Shown here: piece after piece, positions 35,701-50,700 of the stretch
Layout of the letters: each line of letters starts with the position of its first letter
How positions within the stretch are numbered: the stretch's first letter is position 1
From: Molanna angustata
Taxonomy: Eukaryota; Arthropoda; Insecta; Trichoptera; Molannidae
Assembly: GCA_963576475.1 (NCBI GenBank)
Contig: OY754990.1
Coordinates: 4,066,756-4,130,755, forward strand
Direction: 5' to 3'
DNA length: 64,000 nucleotides
Made by a program: the position numbers and the translations under genes
Notes under the pieces: model-generated
The model's database searches: none
Told to the model about the DNA's origin: nothing
What the model saw: only the letters and a program-made list of their open reading frames with translations

Positions 35701-38700
35701 AAATCAAATCAAATGGAACTTATAATACTTATAAATACTTATAATCAAATGGAACTTGCAAATTATAACAAACATTATTTTATACCTATCAATCATCGCA
35801 AGTACAAACATTTACATTGTATAATTCTATTGTATAATTTTAAAATTTCAAATTGAGCATCAAAGACATCAACAAGAATCATCTGGACGACTTCATACAG
35901 CAACTAGCTGCCCCCGCATTCTACCGCATCACTACCGGGAAGAAATTAACTATGGAGGAACCACTGCATCTTCACATCATACCAGCATTAAACCGGAGCA
36001 TCGCTGAGGATCATCATTGGTACCGCCAATACTCACTGCTCAACACCGCTGAAGAACCAGCAACGTTTGCCTTTTGAGAACATCTCCGTGCCAGCATCAC
36101 ACATACACTTACTACAAGAGCACGCAAAGTCTTCCACAAGTCATCGCCATCATTGCTCTGACGAGGAACGATTTTGTTGGACATACAACGTCTCTTCCTT
36201 CATGGCCTGCACGCAAAGAGCTAATGTCAACCTCCTTGCGACGCATGAAGAAACGAAGCTGCTCAACATTTACGTGTCACCGCCCTGAGGAGTTCACATC
36301 AATCCTCCTCCGGTTTCACGAAATGTACCCAGGTTACACTGAAGTCCCATGCACTTCAAAGCCGTCAACATGGCGCACCGCAAATACCTACAGGTTACAC
36401 TGAAGTCCCATGCACTTCAAAGCCGTCAACATGGCGCACCGCAAATACCTACAGGTTACACTGAAGTCCCATGCACTTCAAAGCCGTCAACATGGCGCAC
36501 CGCAAAACCCTACAGGCTACACTGGATACTCTACATCCAAAGCTGTCTCCTGACGACACGCCGAAAACCACAAGACACCCTCGTGCTGCGCCCTTGCCGG
36601 CACACGAAGCAGCTGTCGAATATTTATATACAAGCATACACACGCTGAGCACACTGCAAACCATTTCGCCTAGCTGGATAAATACCTACTTCAGGAAGAT
36701 ATTCCCGACAAAGTCGAAGCATCCACGCATACAACTGCATCAATTTTCTACATACATAACACATCTACTTCATCCTGAACAAAAAATAGAACTTCTACAC
36801 TTCATAACAGAAAACTGGGGACCATTCACAATTAATGGTACACTACGAAGTCGCAATCAACAACACCCAACAAGCTATACCACTGAGGAACACATAAGGA
36901 TGTCCAGCCAGCACACGCAGGACGACACTCCTCCATTCACCTCAATAGCAGAGCAACCACACGCCATCACAAGAGCAGCAAATCATACCAGCAGCAGATA
37001 TTTTTAAAAGATAAGTAACTTCATACTTTGTACAAAACCAAATTTATACTTATAATATGATTAACTTTATATATGTATAGATTAAGTTGTATTTAAATAA
37101 TTACATTACTGTGTATTAGAAAAGACTACTTTTCATATAGAAATTCATTACATAACATGTACATAGCGGTTCAAAAGAAAACCCTATACAAAATAACATA
37201 ACAAATCAAATGCTTTAAAAATTTTTTTTATCTTTCACAGAACGCAATGTAAGGACTTTGAACTTCGAGGAGGGGTCGTGTTTCGTCTAAGCGACTGCCA
37301 GCGGGGTCTGTGGCGATTGCGCCAATTGCGCCGTGCAGTGCTTCGCTGCGCTGAGTACTTCGGCAGGCGCCATCTTGCCCTGCGCCGTATTCACAGCCCG
37401 TCTCCTATTTAAGGGGAAGCACAGCGCGCCCACATCATTCCGCTCATCCAGATCTCGAAGCTAGGCATCACGCTGCCCGACCGCTCGTCGTCGTTCAAAT
37501 CGTCCGCGTTTCAAATTTACATTTATATTCATTAAATAATAACTCGACATTTCTGTACCAAGTAATATTAGTAAACACCAATTGTAATCATCATCTTGAT
37601 AAATAAAAGAGTAAGTTAAATTTCCTGTCATATCTTTCAATCTGTCTACCATTCCTACCTGAGTAATATTTGATAATAATATTTAATCTATTGTATACGG
37701 TATCGCAGTTGCTTGGTCGATCAATCTGTGGCTCAGCTGTCGGGACTATCCGAACAGACCGCCACCAGGTTCGAACCAAGCGGTTGCGATATCATTTGGG
37801 TTGTATGTAGCTGAAGGCGGACAAACAGGTAATACCTACACGTCCAACTGACCGACCTTACCACCTCAATTACAGGCTTGCATATCAGCTCCGGCTGGTA
37901 TGCAATCGCTTCCAACCAAGTGACCACTCTGGCACTTTAGTAAGCTCTACATACCACAAATACTACCTACCCCAAAGCCTTTTCTCTCCAATTCCGCACA
38001 CCGGCTATTTGAAGGTCCCTCTCTACTCCACCCATCCATCGCAGTTTAGGCCTTCCCACACCCCTTCTTCCATCCTCATTTTCACCCATACATCATAGTT
38101 TAGGCTTTCCCACACCCCTTCGTCATTTTCCATACGATGCACGTGTCCTAACCAGCGAAGCCTCCCTATGTTTATCGTTGGACGATATTTGGTTCCTTGA
38201 ATAGGCTCTGTAGTTCGTGGTTGAACCTGATTCTCCACGTGCCTTGATCGCAGAGGGGATCGAAAATTTTAAAATATAATGCTTGTAGTTTATGATTATA
38301 TCGTATCTATTGAAAAATTTGCGTTCCTCATTCATTCTCAGGCCCTTGTGGCCATCAAACCATCTCAACGTGCAGAGTGAGTGATATCGTTTTAATTTCA
38401 GGATGAGCTGAACAGTTTGCTGTCAAAGGTGAAGGAGGTCATATCGGAGAATGAGACACTCCACGAAAAGCAGAAGAACCATCTCATCACCAGTGTTATG
38501 GAGCAGAACTCGGCACCCAGCGACTCCGAGGAGGAAGACCATGACCTTGAAAGCGATGTCAAGGTATAAAGCATACAATCGGCCTTTTTATTTTTCATTA
38601 TCAACTGTCATTAATGAATATGTTTGTGGATGTACATATATGTGTAAAAATATTTTAGAGTTTGGGGGTATATATTTATTCATTTAATTAATGAAGAAGG

Positions 38701-41700
38701 ATTGTATTACTAAGGTGCATGTTCAAATTGGATTATATTTGATTTAAAACATATACCTCCAAGTATGATATTGCTTATGTCAGTTAATTAAATAATTGAT
38801 AATATGTATATTATTTATAGTGATGAAGGGTTTCAATCAAAGAACTACTTACATGATCGACACTGGTTTATTCGAAACAAATGAAATTACAATATAAATA
38901 ATAAGTTAATTAATTTGTGATGTCGTGGGTCGGAACTAATAGATAAAAATTTAACGTGACTTTACTTTTTTGAACGATCAACACATGAATAAGGATTTGT
39001 AGGTTTGTATCAACGACGGTGGGCTATGGTTCGTTGATCCTCGTAAATCTTCGGAAGTATTCGAGAATCATGATATCAGGCTATACATATTGCAGGCGAC
39101 AAGGCGCTGTAACAAGCATTTGTATAACTTGGTACAGGTTTTGTATTAAATTGTTTTTTAATTATCTCATGTTTTTACATGTTTGTATGATGCATTTTCT
39201 TATGTGTGCGTGTGATTGTGTGTGTTTGTGGACTTTATGTTTAAAAAACTTTTATCTTGTGTATTAATGAACTTTGGTCACATCGTGTTCACTTCTAAAA
39301 GGATATTGACAATATATATAATATTGATACAAAAGAGAAAGGCAATCGTGGTTTCACTAGATTCACGAATCCAGGTCCAAAAGCACAAGCGGCCAGAGTA
39401 CCAGTCAGAATAGGCGAGCCACATGGGCTTGCGACCATTTGTGCGGGATTAAGGGGCCCCTTTATGACTCAAGTCATGCTCACCACTCACCCACCAATTT
39501 CCGACTGAAACTCCACTCCCCTGCGCAACCAAATCCAATAGGACGCGGATAATGCTGCTTTAACCACCCCATCCAAAAGTTCTTTTATTTTACCTCTAGG
39601 GAGACCCAGGTCCTATAAGTAGGAATATAAAAATATACTTTCTTGTAATAGAACGATATATGAGGACATAAGGATAGAATGCTAGATAAAGAAGGATATT
39701 ATATTTTTTATTTATTTATTTATAATCATATAAACATATACATAATTTTAATATAAGATAGCCGCCTCACTAGAATAAATCTGTTCTGAAGCAGCCACCT
39801 GTACATTTGTGAAATTATTACATTACAGTAAAAAACAAAAGAATAAGAAAGCTATACACAATAAACATTAGGAATACTTACATATTTTAATATAAGATAG
39901 CCGCCTCACTAGAATAAATCTGTTCTGAAGCAGCCACCTGTACATTTGTGAAATTATTACATTACAGTAAAAAACAAAAGAATAAGAAATCTATAAAAAT
40001 AAACATTAGGAATACTTACATATTTTAATATAAGGTAGCCGCCTCACTAGAATAAATCTGTTCTGAAGCAGCCACCTGTACATTTGTGAAATTATTACAT
40101 TACAGTAAAAAACAAAAGAATAAGAAATCTATAAAAATAAACATTAGGAATACTTACATATTTTAATATAAGATAGCCGCCTCACTAGAATAAATCTGTT
40201 CTGAAGCAGCCACCTGTACATTTGTGAAATTATTACATTACAGTAAAAAACAAAAGAATAAGAAATCTTTAAAAATAAACATTAGGAATACTTACATATT
40301 TTAATATAAGATAGCCGCCTCACTAGAATAAATCTGTTCTGAAGCAGCCACCTGTACATTTGTGAAATTATTACATTACAGTAAAAAACAAAAGAATAAG
40401 AAATCTATAAAAATAAACATTAGGAATACTTACATATTTTAATATAAGATAGCCGCCTCACTAGAATAAATCTGTTCTGAAGCAGCCACCTGTACATTTG
40501 TGAAATTATTACATTACAGTAAAAAACAAAAGAATAAGAAATCTATAAAAATAAACATTAGGAATACTTACATATTTTAATATAAGATAGCCGCCTCACT
40601 AGAATAAATCTGTTCTGAAGCAGCCACCTGTACATTTGTGAAATTATTACATTACAGTAAAAAACAAAAGAATAAGAAATCTATAAAAATAAACATTAGG
40701 AATACTTACATATTTTAATATAAGATAGCCGCCTCACTAGAATAAATCTGTTCTGAAGCAGCCACCTGTACATTTGTGAAATTATTACATTACAGTAAAA
40801 AACAAAAGAATAAGAAATCTATAAAAATAAACATTAGGAATACTTACATATTTTAATATAAGATAGCCGCCTCACTAGAATAAATCTGTTCTGAAGCAGC
40901 CACCTGTACATTTGTGAAATTATTACATTACAGTAAAAAACAAAAGAATAAGAAATCTATAAAAATAAACATTAGGAATACTTACATATTTTAATATAAG
41001 ATAGCCGCCTCACTAGAATAAATCTGTTCTGAAGCAGCCACCTGTACATTTGTGAAATTATTACATTACAGTAAAAAACAAAAGAATAAGAAATCTATAA
41101 AAATAAACATTAGGAATACTTACATATTTTAATATAAGATAGCCGCCTCACTAGAATAAATCTGTTCTGAAGCAGCCACCTGTACATTTGTGAAATTATT
41201 ACATTACAGTAAAAAACAAAAGAATAAGAAATCTATAAAAATAAACATTAGGAATACTTACATATTTTAATATAAGATAGCCGCCTCACTAGAATAAATC
41301 TGTTCTGAAGCAGCCACCTGTACATTTGTGAAATTATTACATTACAGTAAAAAACAAAAGAATAAGAAATCTATAAAAATAAACATTAGGAACACTTACA
41401 TATTTTAATATAAGATAGCCGCCTCACTAGAATAAATCTGTTCTGAAGCAGCCACCTGTACATTTGTGAAATTATTACATTACAGTAAAAAACAAAAGAA
41501 TAAGAAAGCTATACACAATAAACATTAGGAATACTTACATAATTTTAAATTAAAAAATACAGTTTTAAAAGTGAAATAAATAAAAATAAACACAATATAA
41601 ACAGACAACAAAAAATAATTAATTTTTTCAATATTGGACACTGTCACTTCGTGGTAGAACTCCATAATTAATTAAAACTATGAATTTTTTTTTTTATATT

Positions 41701-44700
41701 TAATTTTACGTTCTACTTAATTTTTTTCGCAAACGCGACTCCCATTCACCGGTATCGCTCTATGATGAGCATCGTCAGAATGGTGAACAATAATGATGAA
41801 GACCATCTATATATAGATTCACAAAGAGGATAACAACAATAGATATGGAAGGGGGCAATTCTAAGAAAAATTAAATACCCGAAAGACATTAAGGTAAATA
41901 TGTATGTAGGTATAATAAAAATAAAATTGAAGTGAAGGAATGAATATACAAATATTGTATTAAAAGGACAGCAATTATATTGAATAATGGCCAACAGAAA
42001 AACCCGACATTAACTATTCTAATGCTAATAATAATGGAGAAATATTAAAATCTATTTGTGCGGTAATCAAAGGAACGTTGCTGTTACTTTCATAGTTTTA
42101 ATTAAAAAATAATTAGTTAAGAAATATGTAAAATGAAAGTGAATGCCTTGAGGTGGTTTGAACATATTGAAAGAATGAACCATGAACCACTGACCAAAAA
42201 AATATACATGGGTGCAAGAGATGGAGTGAATAGCAGTGGTCTCCCCAGAAAGGGATGGCATGACCATGTGAATGATATTTTGAAAGAAGGAAACATAAAA
42301 GTTTGAACAATCGACGAGCATGTATGAGACGATGCATTGATGTAAAGGAAGCTAGGAATGTATGCAAAAATAGAGGAGTATGGCGCTCGGTTCTCTCTGA
42401 TTACCCCGTAAGGGATATGGCGTGATGGTACGTATATATATATACTTGTATATCGTTGTCAATGTCTGTAAGTATCCGTAATACAATAAAATAAAAACAT
42501 TTTGTATGTTTCAACCATAGATTTTTATTATAATATACTAGATGTAGAACTCCGTGCAAAATGTGAGTCATGGAATATCGCGAGTTTGACGTTTTGGTTG
42601 GCAACATATTTCAGTTTTCCTTACATTTCAACACATCTTAAATAACAGTTCTCTAAACCTTAATAATTAAAATGTTTTTTAGATAAATAAATCCGAAAAC
42701 AATTCTCATTTGTCGTTATTCTCTATAGAAAAATGATGTGGTCTGGAACCAAAACGTCAAAAATCCCCCGGAAAAATGACTCACTTTGATTCATACAAAA
42801 TTTGCTAACTACGACATCTAGTATATTATAATAAAAATCTATGTTTTCAATAAGATCTTCGCATTTTCTTTGGTTTTCCAGATTATGTAGGTACTTAGAT
42901 TACAGATTTTTTTCAAGTACTTATGTATATAGTTTTATGGACGTTCAATACTGTATGTTTTCAGTATTCCTCGTTGAAACCCAAGAAGTCTTCTGGAAAA
43001 TCCTCCAAGCGCATGGAAGGCCCCAACATTGTGTTTGAGTCGAAGATATCCGAACTGGAGGCTCAACTGACACAGGCTAATATTGACCTAAAGAAATTGC
43101 AGGTACTTACTTTAAATAATTTTTGTTTAAACAAATGATAATGTTATTCTTTTTATTGACAAACTTTTTTAACATCACAATAGAGACAGAGTTGGGATAT
43201 TGTAGAAGAACCAGAAACTCGAGGCACCTACAGGGCTTACGACCTGTCATCGGCAGGTTTACGTGATCACTTTATGCGCTTGCGCAACGTTCACCAATAA
43301 TGCCTTCTTATTGAGTTCCCTTATCAGTGTAATTTTTGAAAGTTCTTTATATTTGAATAGTGTGTAACAATTCACCTGAAAATAAGGAACTATACTATTG
43401 CCATCTATGAAGTAATGAAAAACCTTTTTTGTAACGCCATCTTTTGAGAAATTAGTTTATTTGTAAACAATGAAAGCAACAGTCCTTATAAATGAGATGA
43501 CAGTGTCTCGCACAGATGTCACCCCTGAACTGAAGTAATGTAAAAATAATAATGTAAAATAATGTAATGCCCTACATTTAGATATTTGATTTTTAAAATA
43601 TTCTTTATAGAATATTCTTGCTATATAGGTTTTTAACGTGAGTTATCACTGCAATATGGATTACCGTGGAACAAGACTTGCCCTGCTGATCAAATGAATT
43701 TTCATAACATAAAAATAGAATAAATTACGGTTGAATTTTGACCTATGAACGATATGTTATTTTTTCAGGATGAAAACAGCGATTATCGTAGAAAGCTCTC
43801 AGAGGGGATTGTTGATTCTCCGTGCCTAGACAGCTTCAAGAGACAAATCGAAAATCTTCAGAGGTACGATATGTAACAGATTCAAATAGAGTTACGCTAC
43901 GTCCTACGTAGGTGATTCAAAGCGAACGTGATTGCGAAGCGATGCGGTGCGGATTTTTTTTTTTTTTTAAATCCTTCTAGAGGCTTCTTCACGTCAGCTC
44001 GATGTGTAGCTCATTGTGAATGATTGGCTTCTAGAGGTCTTCCCATAGTCCAATCTCTCGAAAGAATCTTAAGATCTTCAGTGGGCTGGCTTCTCTGATT
44101 TGTGTTTCATCAGCGATTTGTAGTGGAGTTTCATGTTCGTCTAGGCAGAATCTGCATAGATGCATGTCTGCTAAGTTCATTGTGCATAGGTGTTTATTTA
44201 ATCTACAATGTCCAGTCAGTGTTCTGATTAGAATTCTTATATTTTCTCTGTTAAGAGTAAGAATTTGTTTAGATCTTTTAGCTGAGAAGCCTGGGATCAT
44301 TGATTTTGCATGCTTTTGTCCTGATAGGTTAAGCCAGTTTTGTTTAGCTTTTTCTAGCATGTTGTTGTATAATATTGTTTTGATGACACTATTGGTTAAG
44401 AAGCAGTAAGGTTCTGGTCCATAGGTAACTGAGTCAGCCCCCATATTTGCAAGTTTGTCTGATGCGGTGCGGATACAAGCGAATTCAATGCGATGTGGTG
44501 CGACGCGGCGGCTCTGTCCTATGCGAATCGTTCCCTCTGCCGCCAGCTACTGTCATTTCTTAAATATAAAATACTCAAGAAGTATGTTCGGCAGAGAAGT
44601 GAAACTAATATTGTGTACTTAGAGATGCATATTTATGGGGGATATCACAATTTGTATGAAGAATAACGTGATCTTGAATTAATAAATGAGACTGAATTTA

Positions 44701-47700
44701 CATCTTTCCGGGAAACATATCAAAATTTGACATTCGTGCAAGCGAGAGAAAACTTTGTGTGTTTTGAACAACATCCTATTGTAAAATAGCAATAATAAAT
44801 AAATGTGTTTACTTGTAGTCCCATTTATTTTTGCCAAATCCTAAAATTCGCGGTTCGTTAATAATAATTCTTTTGTCCCATAATATGGGTCGTTCATGGA
44901 CAGAAGTAATTAAAATTTCTGTTTCTGACATGTCAAAAAACAATGGCACCGCTATCAATTCGCGCAAAAATATCAAACCAACTGATCACGTTCGCTTCCC
45001 ATCGCGCCGCGCCGCATCTAAACCAACTCGCGGTCGGTAACGTAGGACACTTCCATAGTTATCGACTGTTTGTTATTTTTGCGCCGCGCCGCTTCGCATT
45101 CGCTTTGAATCGCCTATGTAGGACGTCGCGTTATACAAAACTGTAAAATGTTCTCTTTTCCAGAGAGTAATTTTCTTCAATGGTGGGAGATTTGATTTTT
45201 GAATAACTTGTTTTAAAACAATAAACATTATTTACAATTTTAAAGACTTAATGGTACTTAATGGTACTAAAGACTAATGGTATACAAGTAAGAATTAAAG
45301 TTGTTTACTAGAGGAGGTCTATCTATTATAATAATCTATTGTTTATTTTATCTTAATAACAACTTTTTAGTATTCCCTCTATCTGGAAGCATGTTTCAAC
45401 GGAATGGACGGATTGATAAGGAGATCGAAAGAAGAGTTATGGCAGGAAACAGAGGGAATGAAGCACTTAAACCAGTTATGAATGACCGCAACATATCTAA
45501 GGATGCTAAAGTTGACATTCATAATGCTATCTTAATGCCAACCTTGACGTATGCAAGTGAAACCTGGACATGGCAGAAGTCGCACGAAAGTAGAATAAAT
45601 GCAGTTGAAATGAGATCGCTAAGAAGAATCTGTAATAGAACGATGTATGACAGGGTCAAAAATGAGGACATAAGGAAAGAATGTAGGATAAAGAAAGATG
45701 TTATTAATAGAATGAAAGTAAACACATTGAGATGGTTTGGCCACATGGGGAGAATGAATGAGGAACGCCTGACGAAGAAAATATACGTTGCGGACAGGAA
45801 TGGAATGAGAGGTCGGGGCCGCCCAAGGAAGGGATGGCAAGTCCATGTGAACGGTATTTTGAAAGACGGAAATGTTAGAAGTGTGAACAACAGACGAACA
45901 TGTATAAGACGATGTATGAATGTTGTCGAGGCAATGAATGTATGTCAAGATAGAAGTAAGTGGCGTTCGGTTCTCTCTGCCTACCCCGTAAGGGACATGG
46001 CGTGATGGTATGTATGTATGTATATTGGCCGTGTTCACCGAGGAACATTAAATGGATCATCAACTAACTACCTGCTCGGAGCTCAAATCATTGAGTGCAT
46101 CACTCGATGAATTTGCATTTCACCAAGTAAAAATCAACATCCTTGAGTCCTAGGCTCAACTCTCCTTTAATTTCCAGTATACAGGAGTACGAAGTTAAAT
46201 TATATAGAAATATTAAAAAATTAAGAACACAAAATTTATCTTGTACACTTGTTTATACATATATTTTATTTTGCTTCTATTGAACAATATCAAAATTGAC
46301 AGGGACAAATCGTCTTTGGAGGCGCAAGTGTCTCGTCTCAATTCGTCGTTGGAGGACTGCCGAGACACTGACTCGGACCTCGTCAGTCGAGCCAAGAGAT
46401 CGGCCGACATGGCGTACCAGGCCAACAACGACAAGGTCCAACTCGAGATGGAAATACGCAGACTCAAGGTTTGTTTGTCAATTTACGATTGTCTATGATT
46501 ACAATAACGAAATTGAGATAATTAATAACAAAATCGCATTTCGATTCTGGAGCATCATATATTTCGTATTAAAAATAATAATAAACACTCCTTTTCACCC
46601 TGTGCAAGTTGCGAGTGTTTTCAGCACTGGATATTTATTACACTATTGTGATATACTGTGTTAGGGGTTGTGCACAGTTATAATAATAATAATAATGAAC
46701 ACTTCCTTGCACCCTGCGCAAGTGGCGAGTTTATTGCCGTAGGAAATTTCTTCCAACTAACCAGTGTTTCCAGCCCAGAGAAGAAATATTTGCGTGAGAA
46801 ATGAATTTAAATAAATTCCTCCTCTGCTGGGAATCGAACCCAGGACCCCCTCACAGAAACCGAACGTCTTACCAACTGTGCCACGGCGGTCGGCAAGTTA
46901 TCTTACTTAGGTCCGAATGCGAGTCCTACCTAAATTCTGTCAAAAAGTAAGGTTGATCACGAGGAACCTTACTAGTGGTTTAATACTAAAATACGAGATG
47001 TTTTCGATGGATGATGATTTTAGCCACTTTCTCAAATATGTATTTTGTAATATTGTCAAATCAAATACCACACAGAGTATTCAGCGATCTACACGAGATG
47101 TCGAAAATTCGCTGGAATTTCAGAAGAATTGTGACATCGAGCTGTCAGTGTGAGCTTGGTTACATGTTTTTGTGTTGTTATGACAAAAATACATTTTAAA
47201 CGTCAGTCTAAGCCCATAGAAAGCTGTCTATCTCTTTTCTTCATACACAATAATGTGAAATGCTACGCCATCCACCTTAAGTTTGTCGTAGTATTTAGTT
47301 AGTGATGTCTCTACAATACAATTGCTAACTTAAGAATACTAAATACTCCAGTGAGGTTAGGAGTTAGTATTTAGTTACCTAGGACTGTACATTCGGGTCT
47401 TAGTCATTACTTCTTAATATTGTAGGATTGATTCTTAATATGTCTATAATACACTTTTTATATCTATAACATAATATGTTATAGATATTTATTTATTTAT
47501 TTAATATAATACACGGCATAAGCCATTTACATGTAACATAGAATAACATTTTTTTTAAATTAACAACATTATATATTAAAAAGAAAAAAAACAGAATTAA
47601 CAAGAAATTACATTTAAAAATTAAACAATACTGGTCGAATATATAAAAAAAAATACAGAAACAACAATAAATTGACAACACAAGTTTTGACACAGAGAAA

Positions 47701-50700
47701 TAAACACATGCATTAATTATAATAACATATTGTGTAATATTAATAGGATAATTACAAAAAACAAAGAATAAAGAAAAGAAAGAAAACTACAAGGTTAGCT
47801 ATTGAATTTGAATTTTAGAAAGACCTATAAATATTTTTTTTGAATACCGGCAGGCTATCCCCGAAAATATCTGCATCAACACACAGCTCATTTCCCAGCC
47901 TATGCAATCTCGGTATTGGAGAGTTAAATATATAGTTAGTGGAAGCGGCTCCCTCATGGAAAAGCACAGCTTGTCTAGTCCGTCTATTCGGAACATGAAA
48001 GTTGATTGCACTTACAAGCTCAATGCAGTCCGTTGCTCCGTTCACTAACTTGTGCAAAAATGAGACGTCCAATAACCTACGTCGATCGGCCAACGAATGT
48101 AAATGAAAGCCACGCATCAATTCGGGATAATCAATATTTTCTATGGAACGACCTAATTTATAATTTAAAAAGCGCAAGAACTTGCGCTGCACTCGTTCAA
48201 TCGCTATGAAGTGAATAGCATAATAAGGTGACCATATCACTGTGTTGTACTCAAGTTGAGGTCTAACCAGTGATACATAAAGCGATCTGAACGACTGCAA
48301 ACTTCGAAGGTCTGTTCCCAGACGCAATAAAAAGCCTAGGGTCCTCATCGCCTTTCCCACTATCTCTTCAATATGCATGTTGAAAGAAAGACTACTACTA
48401 AAACCTATCCCCAGGTCCCTGATGTGATTGACAGTTCCAAGGTCCCTACCACCTATTCTGTAAATGAAAGAAATAATATATCTATTAATAATATCAAATG
48501 CGCTACCTACTGAGCCTTATGCAGAATGGGCTCCCTACCATCTGATGCGCCATTTATAAAATATTCATCTGTTCATTTACATTTTTATTTTATTTTATTA
48601 AATTTATAATACATTTATGTATAAAAACCTTTATTGATAAAAACCATAAAAAATAGACATATATGCTATCTTGTGCTTGGTTGTTTCAGTTAAACTCGTA
48701 TTTGATTCTATACAGTTAATTAACAAGATAATACAACATACAATGATAGGTATAATATTATAATACTACGCGACTATAGGTAGGTACTAAACGTGATCAC
48801 CGTGAAATGCGGAACGACCCGACTGCCGCCGTCCGTCGCTTATATACATCCTACACAACACACCTTCTCGCATGCCGTCTCTCTCACACACATCATCCAG
48901 ATACCTCACATATATGTAAAAAAACAATAAAAAAATAGAAAAAGATACATAATAAAATAATATTTCCCTTTACTAGAGTGCAAGCACTCGTGTGTAAAGG
49001 AGACAATTAAATACAAAATACACAAAATATTATATATAAGTACATAATTATTATCTGGGTAAGGCCCAGTAACTTTGTTGGTAACACACTGGAAAAGGTA
49101 ACACACGCATAATGTAAAGGATAGTTCACACATATAAGTAAATTTTATTATTTATTTATTTATTTATGCTGCTGCTGTAAAGTTTAATTATTCTTTCTTT
49201 TTTTACATTTTTCTTAATTTTAATAAAATCGAGGTATTTTACGTACATTTGCACGACCGACACTGACGACCTTTTTTGTCAATAAAATCAAACATCATTA
49301 AGGCCCGTTTTCTCTAAGGTTCCTTAATGAAAAAATAAAATAACAACAAAATTAAAATTAATAAATTTTTTGTCGCATACTAAACCCTGTCGATACCTCT
49401 ACCGGTTTCGGAGAATACCACTCCTTCCTCTGGAGTTCTCTTACAAACTAACTGTGCTTAAATTAAAAATTATGGAGGATTGGAAGGTTGTGCGGGGGAA
49501 GGGAGGGGGTGGGTGGAATTTAAATAAAAGAAACAAGATAAATTATGTGTTCTTGATTTTATATATTTTTATATAATTTAACTTGAGTTCGTATTCCTAT
49601 ACACCAGCATTTTTCTTTTTCATTTCTCCAAACCTCTCAGTATTATTTGCCTTTAGTCTATCGCGATATCTGCGTTGCTTTTCAGCAGCAGTTAATGGAA
49701 TCTGAAAAATAAATTATATAAACTATAAAATAAGTCAAAACAGCACGAAGTATAAATTATTATTATTATACCTATCTTTTTTACTAAGCTCTCCTAAACA
49801 GCAAAACAGCAGCTTGACATCGCCCTTCAAACAAACTAGTGGAGTGACTATAAAATAATATAGATGAACCAAATTAGTGATGAAATTTATTTTTAGTAAA
49901 TAAACTACAAGCACTTAACCTAAAAATCAATTATCATTGTATGTTCTCGGATAGAAAATGTATTAGATATCGGTTTGTCACTAAAATTTATACTGCATTA
50001 AAATTTATATTATTTGTTAAAATTTAAAATATCTGCTTCATAACAATGAAAAGAAAAATAATGTTTGTATACAGAAAGTAATTGATCAAAAAAAAATTGG
50101 TAAAAGAATTAATAATTGAAAATTAATAATAAATTAATTAATCAAATTAATTAATTTATTAATTATTAATTAATAATTAAGAAATTGGTATTTCAAATAA
50201 TAAAATTGCAGGTCGGTTAACACAAATGAAATATTATTATCCGTATCAATTTTTCATAATGTGAACTAAGCTTTATGTAACCAAACGGTAACACACAGTA
50301 ACACACAGGAAAAAATGACATGGTATTCTAGACTGCAATGCAATTTTTCCATTAAAAATGATGTGTTTTTTTGGTAATTAACATAAGTATAGGTTGAACA
50401 ATAGTGTTTTCTATTTTATTAATCTCTTAAATGATTGGAATATTTACTTACCTTATAATAAATATGACGTTTTCACTATAAAAAATAAAGTCTTAATTTT
50501 TTTCACCACACTTCGATACACTGTTGAACTTCCAAAAATGACCGTTTGTCACCTATTCATCGCAATATCAAAATGAAATGTTGCCATGCGAATAAAAACA
50601 ACCAGAGTTGCCAATTTCTTACAAAAAACTACTAAAATAGAGTAACACACACAAAAGTAACACACTGGAAATATAAAAGTGTCAAGACGGTTTTTGTACA

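Larger units (their letters stand above)
32828..37976 (+). mobile_element. Non-autonomous LTR retrotransposon (LARD-like), young
   Basis: LTRs of 668 bp (32828-33495, 37309-37976) show no difference where compared, and GCCT is duplicated at the target (32824-32827, 37977-37980). The 3.8-kb interior has no protease, integrase or reverse transcriptase. It is A-rich from 33800 to 35850 and carries only short open frames at 35853-37007. A purine tract GAGGAGGGG lies about 40 bases before the 3' LTR. The four-base duplication fits Gypsy-type integrases. It probably depends on proteins of an autonomous relative. Confidence 0.9.

Noticed and set aside
39735..41545. CRISPR-like or coding repeat array
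   Set aside because: Tandem 138-bp satellite without spacers; no open frame through it.
46296..46664. Out-of-frame open stretch over exon 8
   Set aside because: It is a shadow frame of the SDCCAG8-like exon.
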